Source of the DNA: Oceanobacter sp.
Lineage (GTDB): Bacteria; Pseudomonadota; Gammaproteobacteria; Pseudomonadales; Oceanobacteraceae
Reading direction: 5' to 3'
Assembly: GCA_002733645.1 (NCBI GenBank)
Contig: NVWL01000009.1
Location: 47,799-111,798, forward strand
Length of the DNA: 64,000 nt
The notes beneath the pieces are model-generated. The model saw only the letters and a list, made by a program, of their open reading frames with translations. It was not told where the DNA came from and made no database searches. The position numbers and the translations under genes are program-made. Shown here piece after piece: positions 54,004 through 63,863 of this stretch; the first letter of the stretch is position 1, and the number at the start of each line of letters is the position of its first letter.

Positions 54004-57000
54004 ATGTCCAATACCAAGCTAACCGAACTCCGCCAGAAGCGCATAGCCACCCTTAAAGAGAATATGACTCAGCGCATTCATATTCTTGATGGCGGCATGG
54101 GCACCTTGATTCAGAGCCATCAGCTTGAAGAAAAAGACTATCGTGGCGCACGTTTCGCCGACATCCCACAGGATGTGAAAGGCAATAACGACCTTCTGGT
54201 TCTAACACAGCCAGACATTATTGCCGCTATGCACCGCCAATATTTTAATGCCGGTGCGGATATCGTAGAGACCAACAGCTTCAACTCGACCCGCGTGTCG
54301 CAAGCCGATTACGACATGGAAGACTTGGTACCCGAGCTAAACTTCGAAGCCGCCGCCCTCGCACGTCGTGTGGCTGACGAAATAGAAGCCGAAACCGGCA
54401 TCCCACGTTATGTGGCTGGTGTGCTTGGCCCAACAAGCAAAACGTGTTCAATATCACCTGATGTAAACGACCCTGGATATCGTGCCATCACCTTTGACCA
54501 ATTGGTTGAAGAATATATTGAAGCTACCGAAAGCCTCATGGATGGCGGTTCGGATCTTATTCTGATCGAAACCGTCTTTGACACCCTGAATGCCAAAGCA
54601 GCTATCTACGCCGTTCAAGAAGTGTTTGAACAACGCGGCGAAGAACTGCCTATTATGATTTCAGGAACCATCACCGACGCTTCTGGCCGGACATTATCAG
54701 GCCAAACCGCTGAAGCCTTCTGGAACTCCGTGGCTCACGCTAACCCGATCAGTATCGGTTTGAACTGTGCATTGGGCGCAGAAGAACTGCGCCCACACGT
54801 TGAAGAGCTATCCAACAAAGCATGGACGTACATATCTGCTCACCCGAACGCAGGCCTGCCAAACGAATTTGGTGAATACGATCAAACGCCAGAAGAAATG
54901 GCCGTCATCGTTGAAGAATTTGCCGCCAGTGGATTTTTAAACATTTTAGGTGGGTGCTGTGGCACCAGCCCTGCACACATTGAAGCGGCTGCTAAAGCGG
55001 TTACGAAACATGCACCGCGCAAGATTCCGACGATCAAACCTGCGTGTCGTTTATCTGGCCTTGAACCGTTTAACTTTGACGAAACCAGCCTATTCGTTAA
55101 CGTCGGCGAACGCGCCAATATTACTGGGTCTGCTCGTTTTAAGCGCTTGATTAAAGAAGAAGCCTACGACGAAGCCCTTGAAATTGCTCGCCAACAAGTT
55201 GAAAACGGTGCCCAGATCATCGACATCAACATGGACGAAGGCATGCTCGACTCCGAGGCTGCAATGGTACGCTACCTCAAACTCATCGCCTCCGAGCCTG
55301 ATATTTCGCGCGTGCCGATCATGGTTGACTCCTCCAAGTGGGAAATCATCGAAGCGGGTCTTAAATGCATTCAAGGCAAGGCTGTTGTTAACTCCATCAG
55401 CTTAAAAGAAGGCGAAGAAGAATTTATCGCCAAAGCCAAACGCTGTATGCGTTATGGTGCCGCCGTTGTGGTCATGGCGTTCGATGAAGACGGCCAAGCG
55501 GATACCGAAGCACGCAAAAATGAAATTTGTGAGCGTTCTTATCGCGTGCTCGTCGATAAAGTTGGCATGTTGCCACAAGACATTATTTTCGACCCCAACG
55601 TCTTTGCCGTCGCCACCGGTATTGAAGAACACAACAATTACGCCGTTGATTTTATCAACAGCTGTAAGTTCATTACGGAAAATCTGCCCCACGCGAAAAT
55701 CTCTGGCGGTGTGAGTAACGTTTCGTTCTCTTTCCGTGGTAACGAGCCAGTGCGTGAAGCGATTCACTCAGTATTCCTTTACTACGCCATTCAAAACGGC
55801 ATGAGCATGGGTATCGTCAATGCGGGCCAGCTCGCAGTTTATGACGACCTCCCTAAAGAATTAAAAGATCGCGTTGAAGACGTTATTCTCAATAAGCGCG
55901 AAGACGGCACTGACCGCCTACTGGAAATAGCTGAAGACTATCGTGGTGATGGCAGTGTTCGTGAAGCCGAAACGCAAGAGTGGCGTAATCTCCCGGTGAA
56001 AGAACGCTTAACGCACGCTTTAGTAAAAGGCATCAACGCCCACGTTGTTGAAGACACTGAAGAAGCACGCCAACAATTTGATCGCCCCATTGAGGTTATT
56101 GAAGGGCCACTGATGGACGGCATGAATGTCGTTGGTGATCTATTCAGCTCCGGTAAGATGTTTTTACCTCAGGTTGTAAAAAGCGCCCGAGTCATGAAAC
56201 AAGCCGTCGCCTACCTATTGCCGTTTATTGAAGAAGAAAAAGACGGCAAATCAGAAACTCAGGGCAAAATCCTGATGGCAACAGTTAAAGGAGACGTACA
56301 CGACATCGGTAAAAATATCGTTGGCGTGGTGCTTCAGTGTAACAACTTCGAAGTGGTCGACCTTGGTGTCATGGTGCCTGCGGAAAAAATTCTGAAAGTT
56401 GCCAAAGAAGAAAACGTCGACATCATAGGCCTCTCTGGTTTGATCACACCATCATTGGACGAAATGGTGCACGTTGCCCGTGAAATGCAGCGTCTCGATT
56501 TCCACCTACCACTCATGATTGGTGGCGCAACCACGTCTAAAGCTCATACCGCCGTGAAAATTGAACCGCAATTCAAAAATGACATCGCCTGTTACGTTGC
56601 TGATGCGTCCCGCGCCGTCGGCGTCGCACAAAAACTGGTTAACCCTAAATCAAAAGCAGACTTTACCGCTGAGCGCCGCGAAGAATACCAGCATGTACGG
56701 GAACGAAATGCCAATCGCAAAGCTAAAGCTCTATTGAGTTACGAAAAAGCGTGCGACAACGCTTTCAAAGGAGACTGGGAAAATTACCAGCCTCCGGTCC
56801 CTAACAAGACCGGCATTACGGTGTATGAAAACTTTGATCTAGCGGATCTCGCTAACTATATCGACTGGACACCTTTCTTCTTCGCTTGGGAACTGGCAGG
56901 CAAATTCCCACGTATCCTCGAAGATGAAGTCGTCGGCGAAGCGGCCACCAATCTGTATAAAGATGCTCAGGTTATGCTGAAGCGCATCATCGATGAAAAA

Positions 57001-57708
57001 CTGTTCAATGCACGCGGCGTGGTCGGTATTTGGCCTGCGCAACGTCGAGGTCTTGATGACATTGTTGTATTTGATGAGTCTCATAGCGAAGAAATCGCCC
57101 TACTGCATCACTTACGTCAACAAACTGACAAGCCAAACGATCAGCCAAACTATTCACTGGCCGATTTCATTGCGCCAGAAGGGACGAAAGACGATTACAT
57201 GGGCGCCTTTGTTGTGACGTCTGGGATTGAAGCGGAAGAGCTGGCGAAAAGCTACGACAAAACCCACGATGACTACAACAGCATCATGATTAAAGCGTTG
57301 GCTGACCGCTTAGCCGAAGCCTTTGCAGAACGCATGCACGAAATCGTTCGTAAAGAGACTTGGGGCTATGATGCCAACGAGTCATTAACAAACGAAGAAC
57401 TGATCAAGGAAGGCTACAAAGGCATACGCCCTGCTCCAGGCTACCCCGCGTGCCCAGACCACACAGAAAAAACGGCACTATTCAAATTGCTTGATGCCGA
57501 AAAACACACCGGAGTCACGCTCACCGAAAGTTTCGCTATGTATCCGACCGCAGCGGTCAGTGGCTGGTACTTCTCGCATCCGCAATCGAAGTACTTTGGC
57601 CTTGGTAAAATCAACAAAGACCAAGTAGAGAACATTGCGGAACGCAAAGGCATGGAACTCGACACTATGGAGCGTTGGCTCTCGCCCAACCTAAATTACG
57701 ACCGCTAA
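54004..57708 (+). CDS. metH: Cobalamin-dependent methionine synthase MetH
   Basis: 1234-residue four-module enzyme transferring methyl from 5-methyltetrahydrofolate to homocysteine. Order: homocysteine domain ([12 protein letters not shown], zinc cysteines in GLNCALG and [11 protein letters not shown]), pterin-binding domain ([16 protein letters not shown] near 360), cobalamin module with the axial His in [13 protein letters not shown] near 763, and activation domain ([15 protein letters not shown] near 1140, [16 protein letters not shown]). All modules appear intact. ATG 54004 ([10 protein letters not shown]) is preferred; a 16-codon upstream extension is open but unlike the family. No cobalamin riboswitch is evident in the 200-base leader. 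Confidence 0.95.
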   Translation: MSNTKLTELRQKRIATLKENMTQRIHILDGGMGTLIQSHQLEEKDYRGARFADIPQDVKGNNDLLVLTQPDIIAAMHRQYFNAGADIVETNSFNSTRVSQADYDMEDLVPELNFEAAALARRVADEIEAETGIPRYVAGVLGPTSKTCSISPDVNDPGYRAITFDQLVEEYIEATESLMDGGSDLILIETVFDTLNAKAAIYAVQEVFEQRGEELPIMISGTITDASGRTLSGQTAEAFWNSVAHANPISIGLNCALGAEELRPHVEELSNKAWTYISAHPNAGLPNEFGEYDQTPEEMAVIVEEFAASGFLNILGGCCGTSPAHIEAAAKAVTKHAPRKIPTIKPACRLSGLEPFNFDETSLFVNVGERANITGSARFKRLIKEEAYDEALEIARQQVENGAQIIDINMDEGMLDSEAAMVRYLKLIASEPDISRVPIMVDSSKWEIIEAGLKCIQGKAVVNSISLKEGEEEFIAKAKRCMRYGAAVVVMAFDEDGQADTEARKNEICERSYRVLVDKVGMLPQDIIFDPNVFAVATGIEEHNNYAVDFINSCKFITENLPHAKISGGVSNVSFSFRGNEPVREAIHSVFLYYAIQNGMSMGIVNAGQLAVYDDLPKELKDRVEDVILNKREDGTDRLLEIAEDYRGDGSVREAETQEWRNLPVKERLTHALVKGINAHVVEDTEEARQQFDRPIEVIEGPLMDGMNVVGDLFSSGKMFLPQVVKSARVMKQAVAYLLPFIEEEKDGKSETQGKILMATVKGDVHDIGKNIVGVVLQCNNFEVVDLGVMVPAEKILKVAKEENVDIIGLSGLITPSLDEMVHVAREMQRLDFHLPLMIGGATTSKAHTAVKIEPQFKNDIACYVADASRAVGVAQKLVNPKSKADFTAERREEYQHVRERNANRKAKALLSYEKACDNAFKGDWENYQPPVPNKTGITVYENFDLADLANYIDWTPFFFAWELAGKFPRILEDEVVGEAATNLYKDAQVMLKRIIDEKLFNARGVVGIWPAQRRGLDDIVVFDESHSEEIALLHHLRQQTDKPNDQPNYSLADFIAPEGTKDDYMGAFVVTSGIEAEELAKSYDKTHDDYNSIMIKALADRLAEAFAERMHEIVRKETWGYDANESLTNEELIKEGYKGIRPAPGYPACPDHTEKTALFKLLDAEKHTGVTLTESFAMYPTAAVSGWYFSHPQSKYFGLGKINKDQVENIAERKGMELDTMERWLSPNLNYDR

Positions 57709-57713
57709 TTACT

Positions 57714-59072
57714 ATGCAGGCAATACGGTCGGGGCTTGCAAAGCTTAGCCGGGTAGAACTTACCCGGCTCAATCGTATTTTGTTGATAGGCGTGCCTATC
57801 ATCGGCAGTATGCTATCCCAAAGCATCACCAATCTGATTGATGCCGCCATGGTTGGTCAGTTGAATGACGTTGCCCTAGCAGGGGTCGGTATTGGCAGTT
57901 ACGCAAATTTCTTGTGTGTCTCTGTATTAATGGGGCTATCCGCCGCTGTCCAGGCCATCGTATCAAGACACTACGGTGCTAAGCGCCATAAGAATACAAC
58001 CGACCCTTTATTCGCAGGCATATTTTTAACCTTCTTAATTGCCGCCCCGCTCACGTATTTATTCATCCGCTACTCCACCACCTATATCGGGTTTTACAGC
58101 AGTGACCCCGCCGTAGTGGAGGTTGCGTCTGCCTACTTTGACTGGCGAACCCTAGGGCTTGTATTTGTCGGAATGACCTTTGTCTTTAGAGGATTCTGGA
58201 GCGGTATCGGGGAAACCGGCGTGTATCTTCGCATCGCGCTCATCATGCATTTATCCAATGTATTGATTAGCTGGTTTCTTATATTTGGTGTCGGCGATTG
58301 GGAAGGCTTTGGTGCCGTTGGTTCAGGCATGGGATCAGCCGCCTCTTTGGTGATTGCGGCTTTAATTTTCTTTTGGCGTACCTTTGCTTACGATCGTAGA
58401 TTTAGAACCCAATATCACATCAGTCGCAAAACGCTACGGCAACTTGTCCGGCTAGCGATTCCTAACTCAGTTAGCCAAACCTTCTTTGCTCTTGGGCTAA
58501 GCGTCCTATTTTGGATTATCGGTTTAATCGGCACTCAAGAGCAGGCCATTGGCCACATTCTAACCCAACTATCATTACTACTAATCATGCCCGCCGTAGG
58601 ACTCGGCATCGCCGGAGCCACGCTAGTAGGCCACTCTTTGGGCGCAGAAGAAAAAGAAAACGCTCATATTTGGGGATGGGAAGTCGTTCGTGTCTCCGTC
58701 ATTATTTTAGCCACCATTGGTTTGCCTTTATGGCTAGCCCCAGAGTTAGTGCTGCGATTATTCACCCCAGATCAGGCGTTGATTGATCTCGGCACAACCC
58801 CTTTACGCATTCTTGGTTTAGGCATAGGTTTCGAAGTCGCCGCCATCATCTTCACCCAAACATTGCTCAGTGCTGGTGCCAGTAAACAGGTCATGTTTAC
58901 CAACCTACTAATGCAGTGGGTGATATTCTTACCGCTTGCTTGGTTGCTAGGGCCAACACTTGGGTTTGGACTAACGGGAATTTGGTTGCTCCAAGCCGCG
59001 CAACGTATTACGTTATCGCTTATCTACGGAGCTATTTGGCACAAGCGCCATTGGGCTCATATCAACGTGTAA
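57714..59072 (+). CDS. MATE-family efflux transporter
   Basis: 452-residue multidrug/toxin exporter with twelve predicted helices in two halves. Typical start LNRILLIGVPIIGSMLSQ then LIDAAMVGQLNDVALAGVGIG, and second-half RLAIPNSVSQTFFALGLSVLFWIIG. DinF/NorM subtype cannot be fixed. ATG 57714 lies five bases after the metH stop; an open frame extends upstream into metH but is not needed. Probably reads through from metH. Exported compound unknown. Confidence 0.9.
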   Translation: MQAIRSGLAKLSRVELTRLNRILLIGVPIIGSMLSQSITNLIDAAMVGQLNDVALAGVGIGSYANFLCVSVLMGLSAAVQAIVSRHYGAKRHKNTTDPLFAGIFLTFLIAAPLTYLFIRYSTTYIGFYSSDPAVVEVASAYFDWRTLGLVFVGMTFVFRGFWSGIGETGVYLRIALIMHLSNVLISWFLIFGVGDWEGFGAVGSGMGSAASLVIAALIFFWRTFAYDRRFRTQYHISRKTLRQLVRLAIPNSVSQTFFALGLSVLFWIIGLIGTQEQAIGHILTQLSLLLIMPAVGLGIAGATLVGHSLGAEEKENAHIWGWEVVRVSVIILATIGLPLWLAPELVLRLFTPDQALIDLGTTPLRILGLGIGFEVAAIIFTQTLLSAGASKQVMFTNLLMQWVIFLPLAWLLGPTLGFGLTGIWLLQAAQRITLSLIYGAIWHKRHWAHINV

Positions 59073-59091
59073 TTCAGACAGAGTTTTGATC

Positions 59092-59871
59092 ATGCCATTG
59101 CACATGCCCGTACACGGATACTCTCCCTACACCAATATGCCCAAAGTGATTGCACACCGAGGGGCCAGTGGTCATGCGCCTGAAAACACTGCGGCGGCAC
59201 TTCAAACCGCGTCCAAAATGCGTGCGACCTGGGTCGAAGTCGATATCACAGTCACATCCGACGGTGTCGCCGTGGTTTTTCATGACTCCGATGTTAACCG
59301 CTGCACCAATGGCCGCGGCCTAGTCATAAAGCAAACCTTAGCCGAGTTAAAAACGCTGGATGCAGGAAGCTGGTACTCACCGTTTCATAGCGATGAGAAA
59401 ATCCTCACCATGATGGAACTGCTCACTCTGGCCAATCAGCTTGACCTCAATATCAACATGGAAATCAAACCAACCATTGGTCGCGAGACAGAAACCGTAT
59501 GGGCGATGAAACAAGCATTACGATCAGTTCCATTTGACAACACCTTGCTTCTATCTAGCTTTAACTACCGTGCCCTGATGGCGGCCAAAGAATTTCTTCC
59601 TGAATACCCGCGCGCGCTTAACGTTGAAGCCATCCCACGAGATTGGGCTGCACGCATGGATGACGTCGGTGCTACCGGACTTCACTTCGCATTGGATTTC
59701 TTTGATCGCAAAGCCGTTGAAGAAATTATTGAAACAGGCACCCCTCTGGCCTGCTTTACCGTCAACGATCTCGAAACAGCTCAACGTCTATGGGCAGCAG
59801 GCGTTACGGCGGTATTTACGGACTACCCTGACCGCTTATTGTTAGACGCTCGGCGTGTTGAACACCACTAA
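59092..59871 (+). CDS. Glycerophosphodiester phosphodiesterase (UgpQ/GlpQ type)
   Basis: About 259-residue cytoplasmic GDPD: it splits glycerophosphodiesters to glycerol-3-phosphate plus alcohol. VIAHRGASGHAPENTAAAL carries the catalytic His and metal Glu, VEVDITVTSDGVAVVFHDSDVNRCTNG gives the second His and ligands, then NINMEIKPT and CFTVNDLETAQRLWAAGVTAVFTDYP. No signal peptide, so UgpQ-like. Start uncertain: ATG 59092, 59104 or 59137 (PKVIAHRG) are all in frame with weak ribosome-binding sites. Confidence 0.9.
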   Translation: MPLHMPVHGYSPYTNMPKVIAHRGASGHAPENTAAALQTASKMRATWVEVDITVTSDGVAVVFHDSDVNRCTNGRGLVIKQTLAELKTLDAGSWYSPFHSDEKILTMMELLTLANQLDLNINMEIKPTIGRETETVWAMKQALRSVPFDNTLLLSSFNYRALMAAKEFLPEYPRALNVEAIPRDWAARMDDVGATGLHFALDFFDRKAVEEIIETGTPLACFTVNDLETAQRLWAAGVTAVFTDYPDRLLLDARRVEHH

Positions 59872-59932
59872 ACAACCCCCAAGGCAATGATTCAACAATT
59901 AAACAGTTTTACTGATTAACCTATTTTATATT

Positions 59933-59969
59933 TCCTGATTTTCAGGACGATTACTTTCCTGTATCGTCC
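59933..59969. promoter_or_regulatory. Two overlapping palindromes upstream of cysI
   Basis: TCCTGA-TTT-TCAGGA (59933-59947) overlaps GGACGAT-N11-ATCGTCC (59945-59969). Both arms are perfect. They lie 36-72 bases before cysI, where CysB or another sulfur regulator would bind; identity of the regulator is inference. Confidence 0.5.
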
Positions 59970-60004
59970 GCAAAAATACTATAAGTCTATGCAACCGGAT
60001 CACT

Positions 60005-61678
60005 ATGTATATTTATGACCAGCACGATCAGCAGCTGCTGAATGAGCGTGTCGCGCAATTTAAGAATCAAATGGAGCGTTATCTTGCGGGTAAAATCCCG
60101 GAAGAAGAGTTCCTGCCTTTGCGTCTTCAAAACGGTATTTATGTTCAGCGTTACGCACCTATGCTGCGTGTCGCCGTGCCTTATGGCCAAATGAACAGCG
60201 CTCAGATGCGCGCATTAGCAAAAGTGGCTCGCGATTACGATAAAGGCTACGCCCACTTCTCGACTCGCCAGAACGTTCAGTTCAACTGGCCAGAACTTGA
60301 GCAGTGTCCACAAATTTTGGCTGATCTTGCTGAAGTACAAATGCACGCCGTTCAGACCAGTGGTAACTGTATCCGTAATACCACGACCGACGAATACGCC
60401 GGTGTGATTGCAGAAGAAATTGTTGATCCTCGCCCGTACTGCGAAATTATCCGTCAGTGGTCTACTTTCCACCCGGAGTTCGCGTACCTACCGCGTAAGT
60501 TCAAGATTGCTGTGAACTCAGTGCCCAATGAAGATCGTGCTGCGATCACCATGCACGACATCGGTTTGAACATTGTTAAGAACGACGCAGGCGACATTGG
60601 CTACCGCGTTCTTGTCGGTGGTGGCTTAGGTCGTACCCCTATTTTGGGTGAAGAGATTCGTTCATTCCTCGCAGAAGATGACCTCCTCACATACCTAGAC
60701 GCGATTATCCGTGTTTATAACCAGTTTGGTCGTCGTGATAACAAGTACAAAGCGCGAATCAAAATCTTGGTGAAAGCTTTAGGTGTTGATCGTATGCGTG
60801 AACTTGTTGAAGACGAGTGGAACCGCATTAAAGACGGTGAAGGCAAGCTCACTCAAGCTGAGCTTGAGCGCGTAAAAGGTCACTTTACCGACCCAGCTTA
60901 CAAAGCATTAAGTAACGAGCCAGAAGCCTTTGTTGCTGCCCGCACAGAAAACGCAGCGTTCGCTCGCTGGCTAGGTCGTAATGTTCGTTCACACAAAAAA
61001 GACGGTTACGCCGTTGTGACATTGACGTTAAAACAAATTGGTACGCCACCGGGCGACGTTACCGCAGAGCAAATGGATCAAGTTGCTGAGCTATCTGATG
61101 AATTCAGCTTTGGCGAATTGCGCTCTACGCACCAGCAGAACTTGGTGCTTCCGGATGTAGAACAAAGCCAGCTGTTTGAAGTATGGCAGCGTGCTAAAGC
61201 CATTGGCATGGCAACTCCAACTCTAGGTTTGCTGACGGATATGATTTGCTGCCCTGGCGGTGACTTCTGTGCCCTAGCCAACGCTAAATCAATTCCCGTG
61301 GCCGAAGATATTCAGGCGCGTTTTGAAAATCTTGACTATCAGCATGACCTTGGTGAAATCGACCTGAATATTTCAGGCTGCATGAACGCCTGTGGCCACC
61401 ACCACATTGGAAACATCGGCGTGCTGGGTGTGGATAAAAAAGGCGAAGAATTCTATCAGGTATCTTTGGGTGGTAACTCTGGCGGTAATGACGCTCACGG
61501 TTCATCTTTGGGTAAAATTCTCGGCCCGTCATTCGCTCGTGTCGATATGCCTGACGTGATTGCCAAGATTCTAGACTTCTTCGTTGCTCAACGTATCGAC
61601 GGCGAAACCTTCCTAGAAGTTTATCGTCGCATTGGTCACGCACCATTCAAGGAGGCCGTATATGGCAAATCTGCTTAA
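60005..61678 (+). CDS. cysI: Sulfite reductase hemoprotein (CysI type)
   Basis: 557-residue siroheme/[4Fe-4S] reductase of assimilatory sulfate reduction, sulfite to sulfide. Two ferredoxin-like half-domains come first (QNGIYVQRYAPMLRVAVPYGQ, HFSTRQNVQFNWPEL, QTSGNCIRNTT), and the cluster cysteines are in MICCPGGDFCALA near 418 and ISGCMNACGHHHIGNIG near 460. No NADPH-flavoprotein (cysJ) gene adjoins, which fits the single-subunit type of pseudomonads that relies on another electron donor. The start of the DUF934 gene lies inside its 3' end. Confidence 0.93.
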   Translation: MYIYDQHDQQLLNERVAQFKNQMERYLAGKIPEEEFLPLRLQNGIYVQRYAPMLRVAVPYGQMNSAQMRALAKVARDYDKGYAHFSTRQNVQFNWPELEQCPQILADLAEVQMHAVQTSGNCIRNTTTDEYAGVIAEEIVDPRPYCEIIRQWSTFHPEFAYLPRKFKIAVNSVPNEDRAAITMHDIGLNIVKNDAGDIGYRVLVGGGLGRTPILGEEIRSFLAEDDLLTYLDAIIRVYNQFGRRDNKYKARIKILVKALGVDRMRELVEDEWNRIKDGEGKLTQAELERVKGHFTDPAYKALSNEPEAFVAARTENAAFARWLGRNVRSHKKDGYAVVTLTLKQIGTPPGDVTAEQMDQVAELSDEFSFGELRSTHQQNLVLPDVEQSQLFEVWQRAKAIGMATPTLGLLTDMICCPGGDFCALANAKSIPVAEDIQARFENLDYQHDLGEIDLNISGCMNACGHHHIGNIGVLGVDKKGEEFYQVSLGGNSGGNDAHGSSLGKILGPSFARVDMPDVIAKILDFFVAQRIDGETFLEVYRRIGHAPFKEAVYGKSA

Positions 61679-62108
61679 TACCGAAGGTCCAGTTCAAGAC
61701 ACTGAATTGACTCAAGTTACACTCGAAGAATGGAAAGAAAATCGAGATTCGCTGTCCGGTCAAAACCTTGAATTGACGCTAGAAAGTAGCGAAACAGCAG
61801 ACTTAATCGGCGATGACTCAGCGTCTTTTCAGCGCATCAGCATTAACTTCCCTAAGTTTGCTGATGGTCGCGGTTACTCTGCTGCACGTCTATTACGTGA
61901 GCGCTTTGCTTACAAGGGCGAATTACGCGCAACAGGTGATGTGCTTATCGATCAGCTCTACTTCATGAAACGCTGCGGATTCGACACCTTTGCGCTACGT
62001 GATGATCAGATTATTGAAGATGCAATCGCTGCATTTTCAACATTCACCGTGAATTACCAAAATGATGCGAATGATCAGCAGCCGTTGTTTCGTCGTCGCC
62101 TGAGCTAA
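61662..62108 (+). CDS. DUF934 family protein, partner of CysI
   Basis: 148-residue soluble protein: FQRISINFPKFADGRGYSAARLLRERFAYKGELRATGDVLIDQL then FMKRCGFDTFALRDDQ, the DUF934 core. It is almost always found directly after cysI in this bacterial group and likely helps sulfite reductase assembly or electron supply; mechanism unknown. ATG 61662 has GGAGG six bases upstream and overlaps the end of cysI by 17 bases. Confidence 0.9.
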   Translation: MANLLNTEGPVQDTELTQVTLEEWKENRDSLSGQNLELTLESSETADLIGDDSASFQRISINFPKFADGRGYSAARLLRERFAYKGELRATGDVLIDQLYFMKRCGFDTFALRDDQIIEDAIAAFSTFTVNYQNDANDQQPLFRRRLS

Positions 62109-62146
62109 GTACGCCAACACTACGACCGCGGTTAAGTCGTTGTTGT

Positions 62147-62213
62147 AAAAGTCGGTTAGAAGGCCATCTACTACTTTAAATAGTTAGGGCGATGGTTCTT
62201 TTAATCGACTTTT
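62147..62213 (+). terminator. Long imperfect hairpin after the cysI-DUF934 operon
   Basis: AAAAGTCG at 62147 pairs with CGACTTTT at 62206, and the pairing continues inward (GTTAGAAG with CTTTTAAT using G-T pairs, then CCATC with GATGG) and again around CTACTA / TAGTTAG. More than 20 pairs in one stem, 67 bases overall, followed by TGCTTTCT. Longer than a normal terminator; may be a terminator, a small RNA or a palindromic mobile remnant. Confidence 0.55.
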
Positions 62214-62232
62214 GCTTTCTATGGCATTGGCT

Positions 62233-62255
62233 TAGGGCTAAAACTTTCAGCCCTA
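62233..62255 (+). other. Second hairpin in the DUF934-antiporter gap
   Basis: TAGGGCT, nine-base loop, AGCCCTA, perfect seven-base-pair stem 20 bases after the long hairpin and about 50 bases before the antiporter start, so it would be in that gene's leader if transcription starts upstream. Confidence 0.5.
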
Positions 62256-62308
62256 GTGGCGGCCCCTCTTGTTCTGACTTAATCTTGATATCTAACTAGA
62301 GGTTACTA

Positions 62309-63469
62309 ATGCCGCAAGATATCGTATTTTCATTCTTTTTGATTTTCGCCGGTGCCATGGTGCTAGCGACGTTCGCCTTATTTACGCGTCAGCCTGTACT
62401 TATCGCTTACATCGCATTAGGGGCCATTGCTGGGCCGTTTGGCATGGGTTGGATTGAACACCCAGACAGCCTGACCGACATGGCCCATATCGGTATTATC
62501 TTTCTGCTTTTTTTGCTGGGTCTTGATATGCAGCCCTCTGCGCTGTTTGCGGTACTCAAAAAGGCCATGCTAGTCGCTATTGCCAGCTCCCTCGTCTTTT
62601 TTGGAGTAGGTGTCGGTATTACACTCTTACTCGGCTACAGTCAGACAGACGCGGTGGTTGTAGGCCTTGCCTTGATGTTCTCCAGTACCATCATTGGCCT
62701 AAAGCTTTTACCAACCACCGTATTGCACCATAAACACATGGGTGAGCTGATGATTGGCTTACTGCTTGTACAAGACATGATCGCGATTCTTGCGCTGATC
62801 CTGCTGGGCGTAATGCAAGGAACCTCTGACATTCCGGTCTGGCAACCTTTTGTTGCACTGCCGCTTTTGGCAGGTACGTGTTATTTAATCGTGAAATTTA
62901 TTCTTCTACCATTGATTACACGCTTTGATCGGTACCAAGAGTATCTATTTATCCTAGCGATTGGCTGGTGCCTCACTGGTGCAGAGGCAGCAAAGATTAT
63001 GGGTTTATCGGAAGAAATTGGGGCATTTATCGCTGGTGTCACCTTAGCGACCAGCCCTATCGCTCAATTTATTGCGATTAGCTTAAAGCCGTTGCGAGAT
63101 TTCTTTTTGGTGATGTTCTTCTTCACACTGGGAGCCGGTGTAAATCTTGGTATGTTAGGAGATGTCGCAGTGGGCGCAGGCATACTGGCCGCCGCCGTGT
63201 TGCTATTAAAACCGCTGACCTTCCGCTTATTGCTTGGCCGCTTTAGCGAGACACCACGACTGGCTTGGGATGTCGGTTTTAGATTGGGGCAAATCAGTGA
63301 GTTTTCCTTATTGGTTACATTCGTCGCCCTTCAAGGCGGCTTATTAAGTGATAAAGGATCATTACTTATACAGGCAACCGCCATCATTACCTTTATCGTA
63401 TCTAGCTACATCGTTGTATTTAACTACCCTAACCCAATTGCGGTCAGCGATAAGTTACGTCGAGATTGA
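62309..63469 (+). CDS. CPA2-type monovalent cation:proton antiporter (Kef-like)
   Basis: 386-residue inner-membrane protein with about 12 helices. Family blocks: LIAYIALGAIAGPFGMGWIEH, HIGIIFLLFLLGLDMQPSALF, ALMFSSTIIGLKLLPT, VQDMIAILALILLG and GLSEEIGAFIAGVTLATSP with the cation-exchange acidic residues, then LGQISEFSLLVTFVAL. It ends without the TrkA-N regulatory domain of KefB/KefC, so it is the short form. Ion (K+ or Na+) not predictable. GAGG precedes ATG 62309. Single gene with hairpins on both sides. Confidence 0.88.
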   Translation: MPQDIVFSFFLIFAGAMVLATFALFTRQPVLIAYIALGAIAGPFGMGWIEHPDSLTDMAHIGIIFLLFLLGLDMQPSALFAVLKKAMLVAIASSLVFFGVGVGITLLLGYSQTDAVVVGLALMFSSTIIGLKLLPTTVLHHKHMGELMIGLLLVQDMIAILALILLGVMQGTSDIPVWQPFVALPLLAGTCYLIVKFILLPLITRFDRYQEYLFILAIGWCLTGAEAAKIMGLSEEIGAFIAGVTLATSPIAQFIAISLKPLRDFFLVMFFFTLGAGVNLGMLGDVAVGAGILAAAVLLLKPLTFRLLLGRFSETPRLAWDVGFRLGQISEFSLLVTFVALQGGLLSDKGSLLIQATAIITFIVSSYIVVFNYPNPIAVSDKLRRD

Positions 63470-63491
63470 ATGCATTGTATTAATAAAAAAC

Positions 63492-63507
63492 GGAGCCAAT
63501 TGGCTCC
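63492..63507 (+). terminator. Terminator-like hairpin after the antiporter gene
   Basis: GGAGCC-AATT-GGCTCC with a run of A before and a broken T-rich tract (CTTATTTTATTT) after. 22 bases past the stop codon. Confidence 0.7.
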
Positions 63508-63572
63508 CGGCTTATTTTATTTAATCGCTTTTACTTAAAGCTAGACTCTCGAGTTCAACTCTAAAACTAAGT

Positions 63573-63863
63573 TCTCAAATTCAACTCCCTTTCGGGGCTC
63601 CGCCCCCGGCCCCATGCAAGGAGAGGTTTCTCCTTACGATCCTCTCTTTTCGGCGCATCCGGCTTCATTCAGACAACGGCAGTCATTATGCGGCACGCAA
63701 AACAATCCACCCCGGAGCGACCTCTTAAAGCACCCTCATTTTTTACATCGCTCCGGGGCAAGGTTTTGCTCTAAAGGCCGAAGAATAACTTTATTGTCTG
63801 ACGCCGCACGCACGCCGAGTAAAAGAAAATCCGCTCAGCAGCATTTCAAATCAAGCGGTATTA
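63573..63863 (+). repeat. Second dispersed repeat family, copy B
   Basis: Plus-strand copy of the element at 27475-27764. Shared features in order: GGGGCTCCGCCCC (63595), GGAGAGGTTTCTCC hairpin (63619), CGGCGCATCCGGCTTCAT, GCAGTCATTATGCGGCACGC, stem CCCCGGAGCGA / TCGCTCCGGGG (63711-63759) around a 27-base loop of the same length but only about 15 of 27 bases identical to copy A, then AAGGTTTTGCTCTAAAGGCCG. An open frame of 100 codons begins at 63614 in the same frame as in copy A, preceded by CCCCGGCCCC and no ribosome-binding site. Confidence 0.8.
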
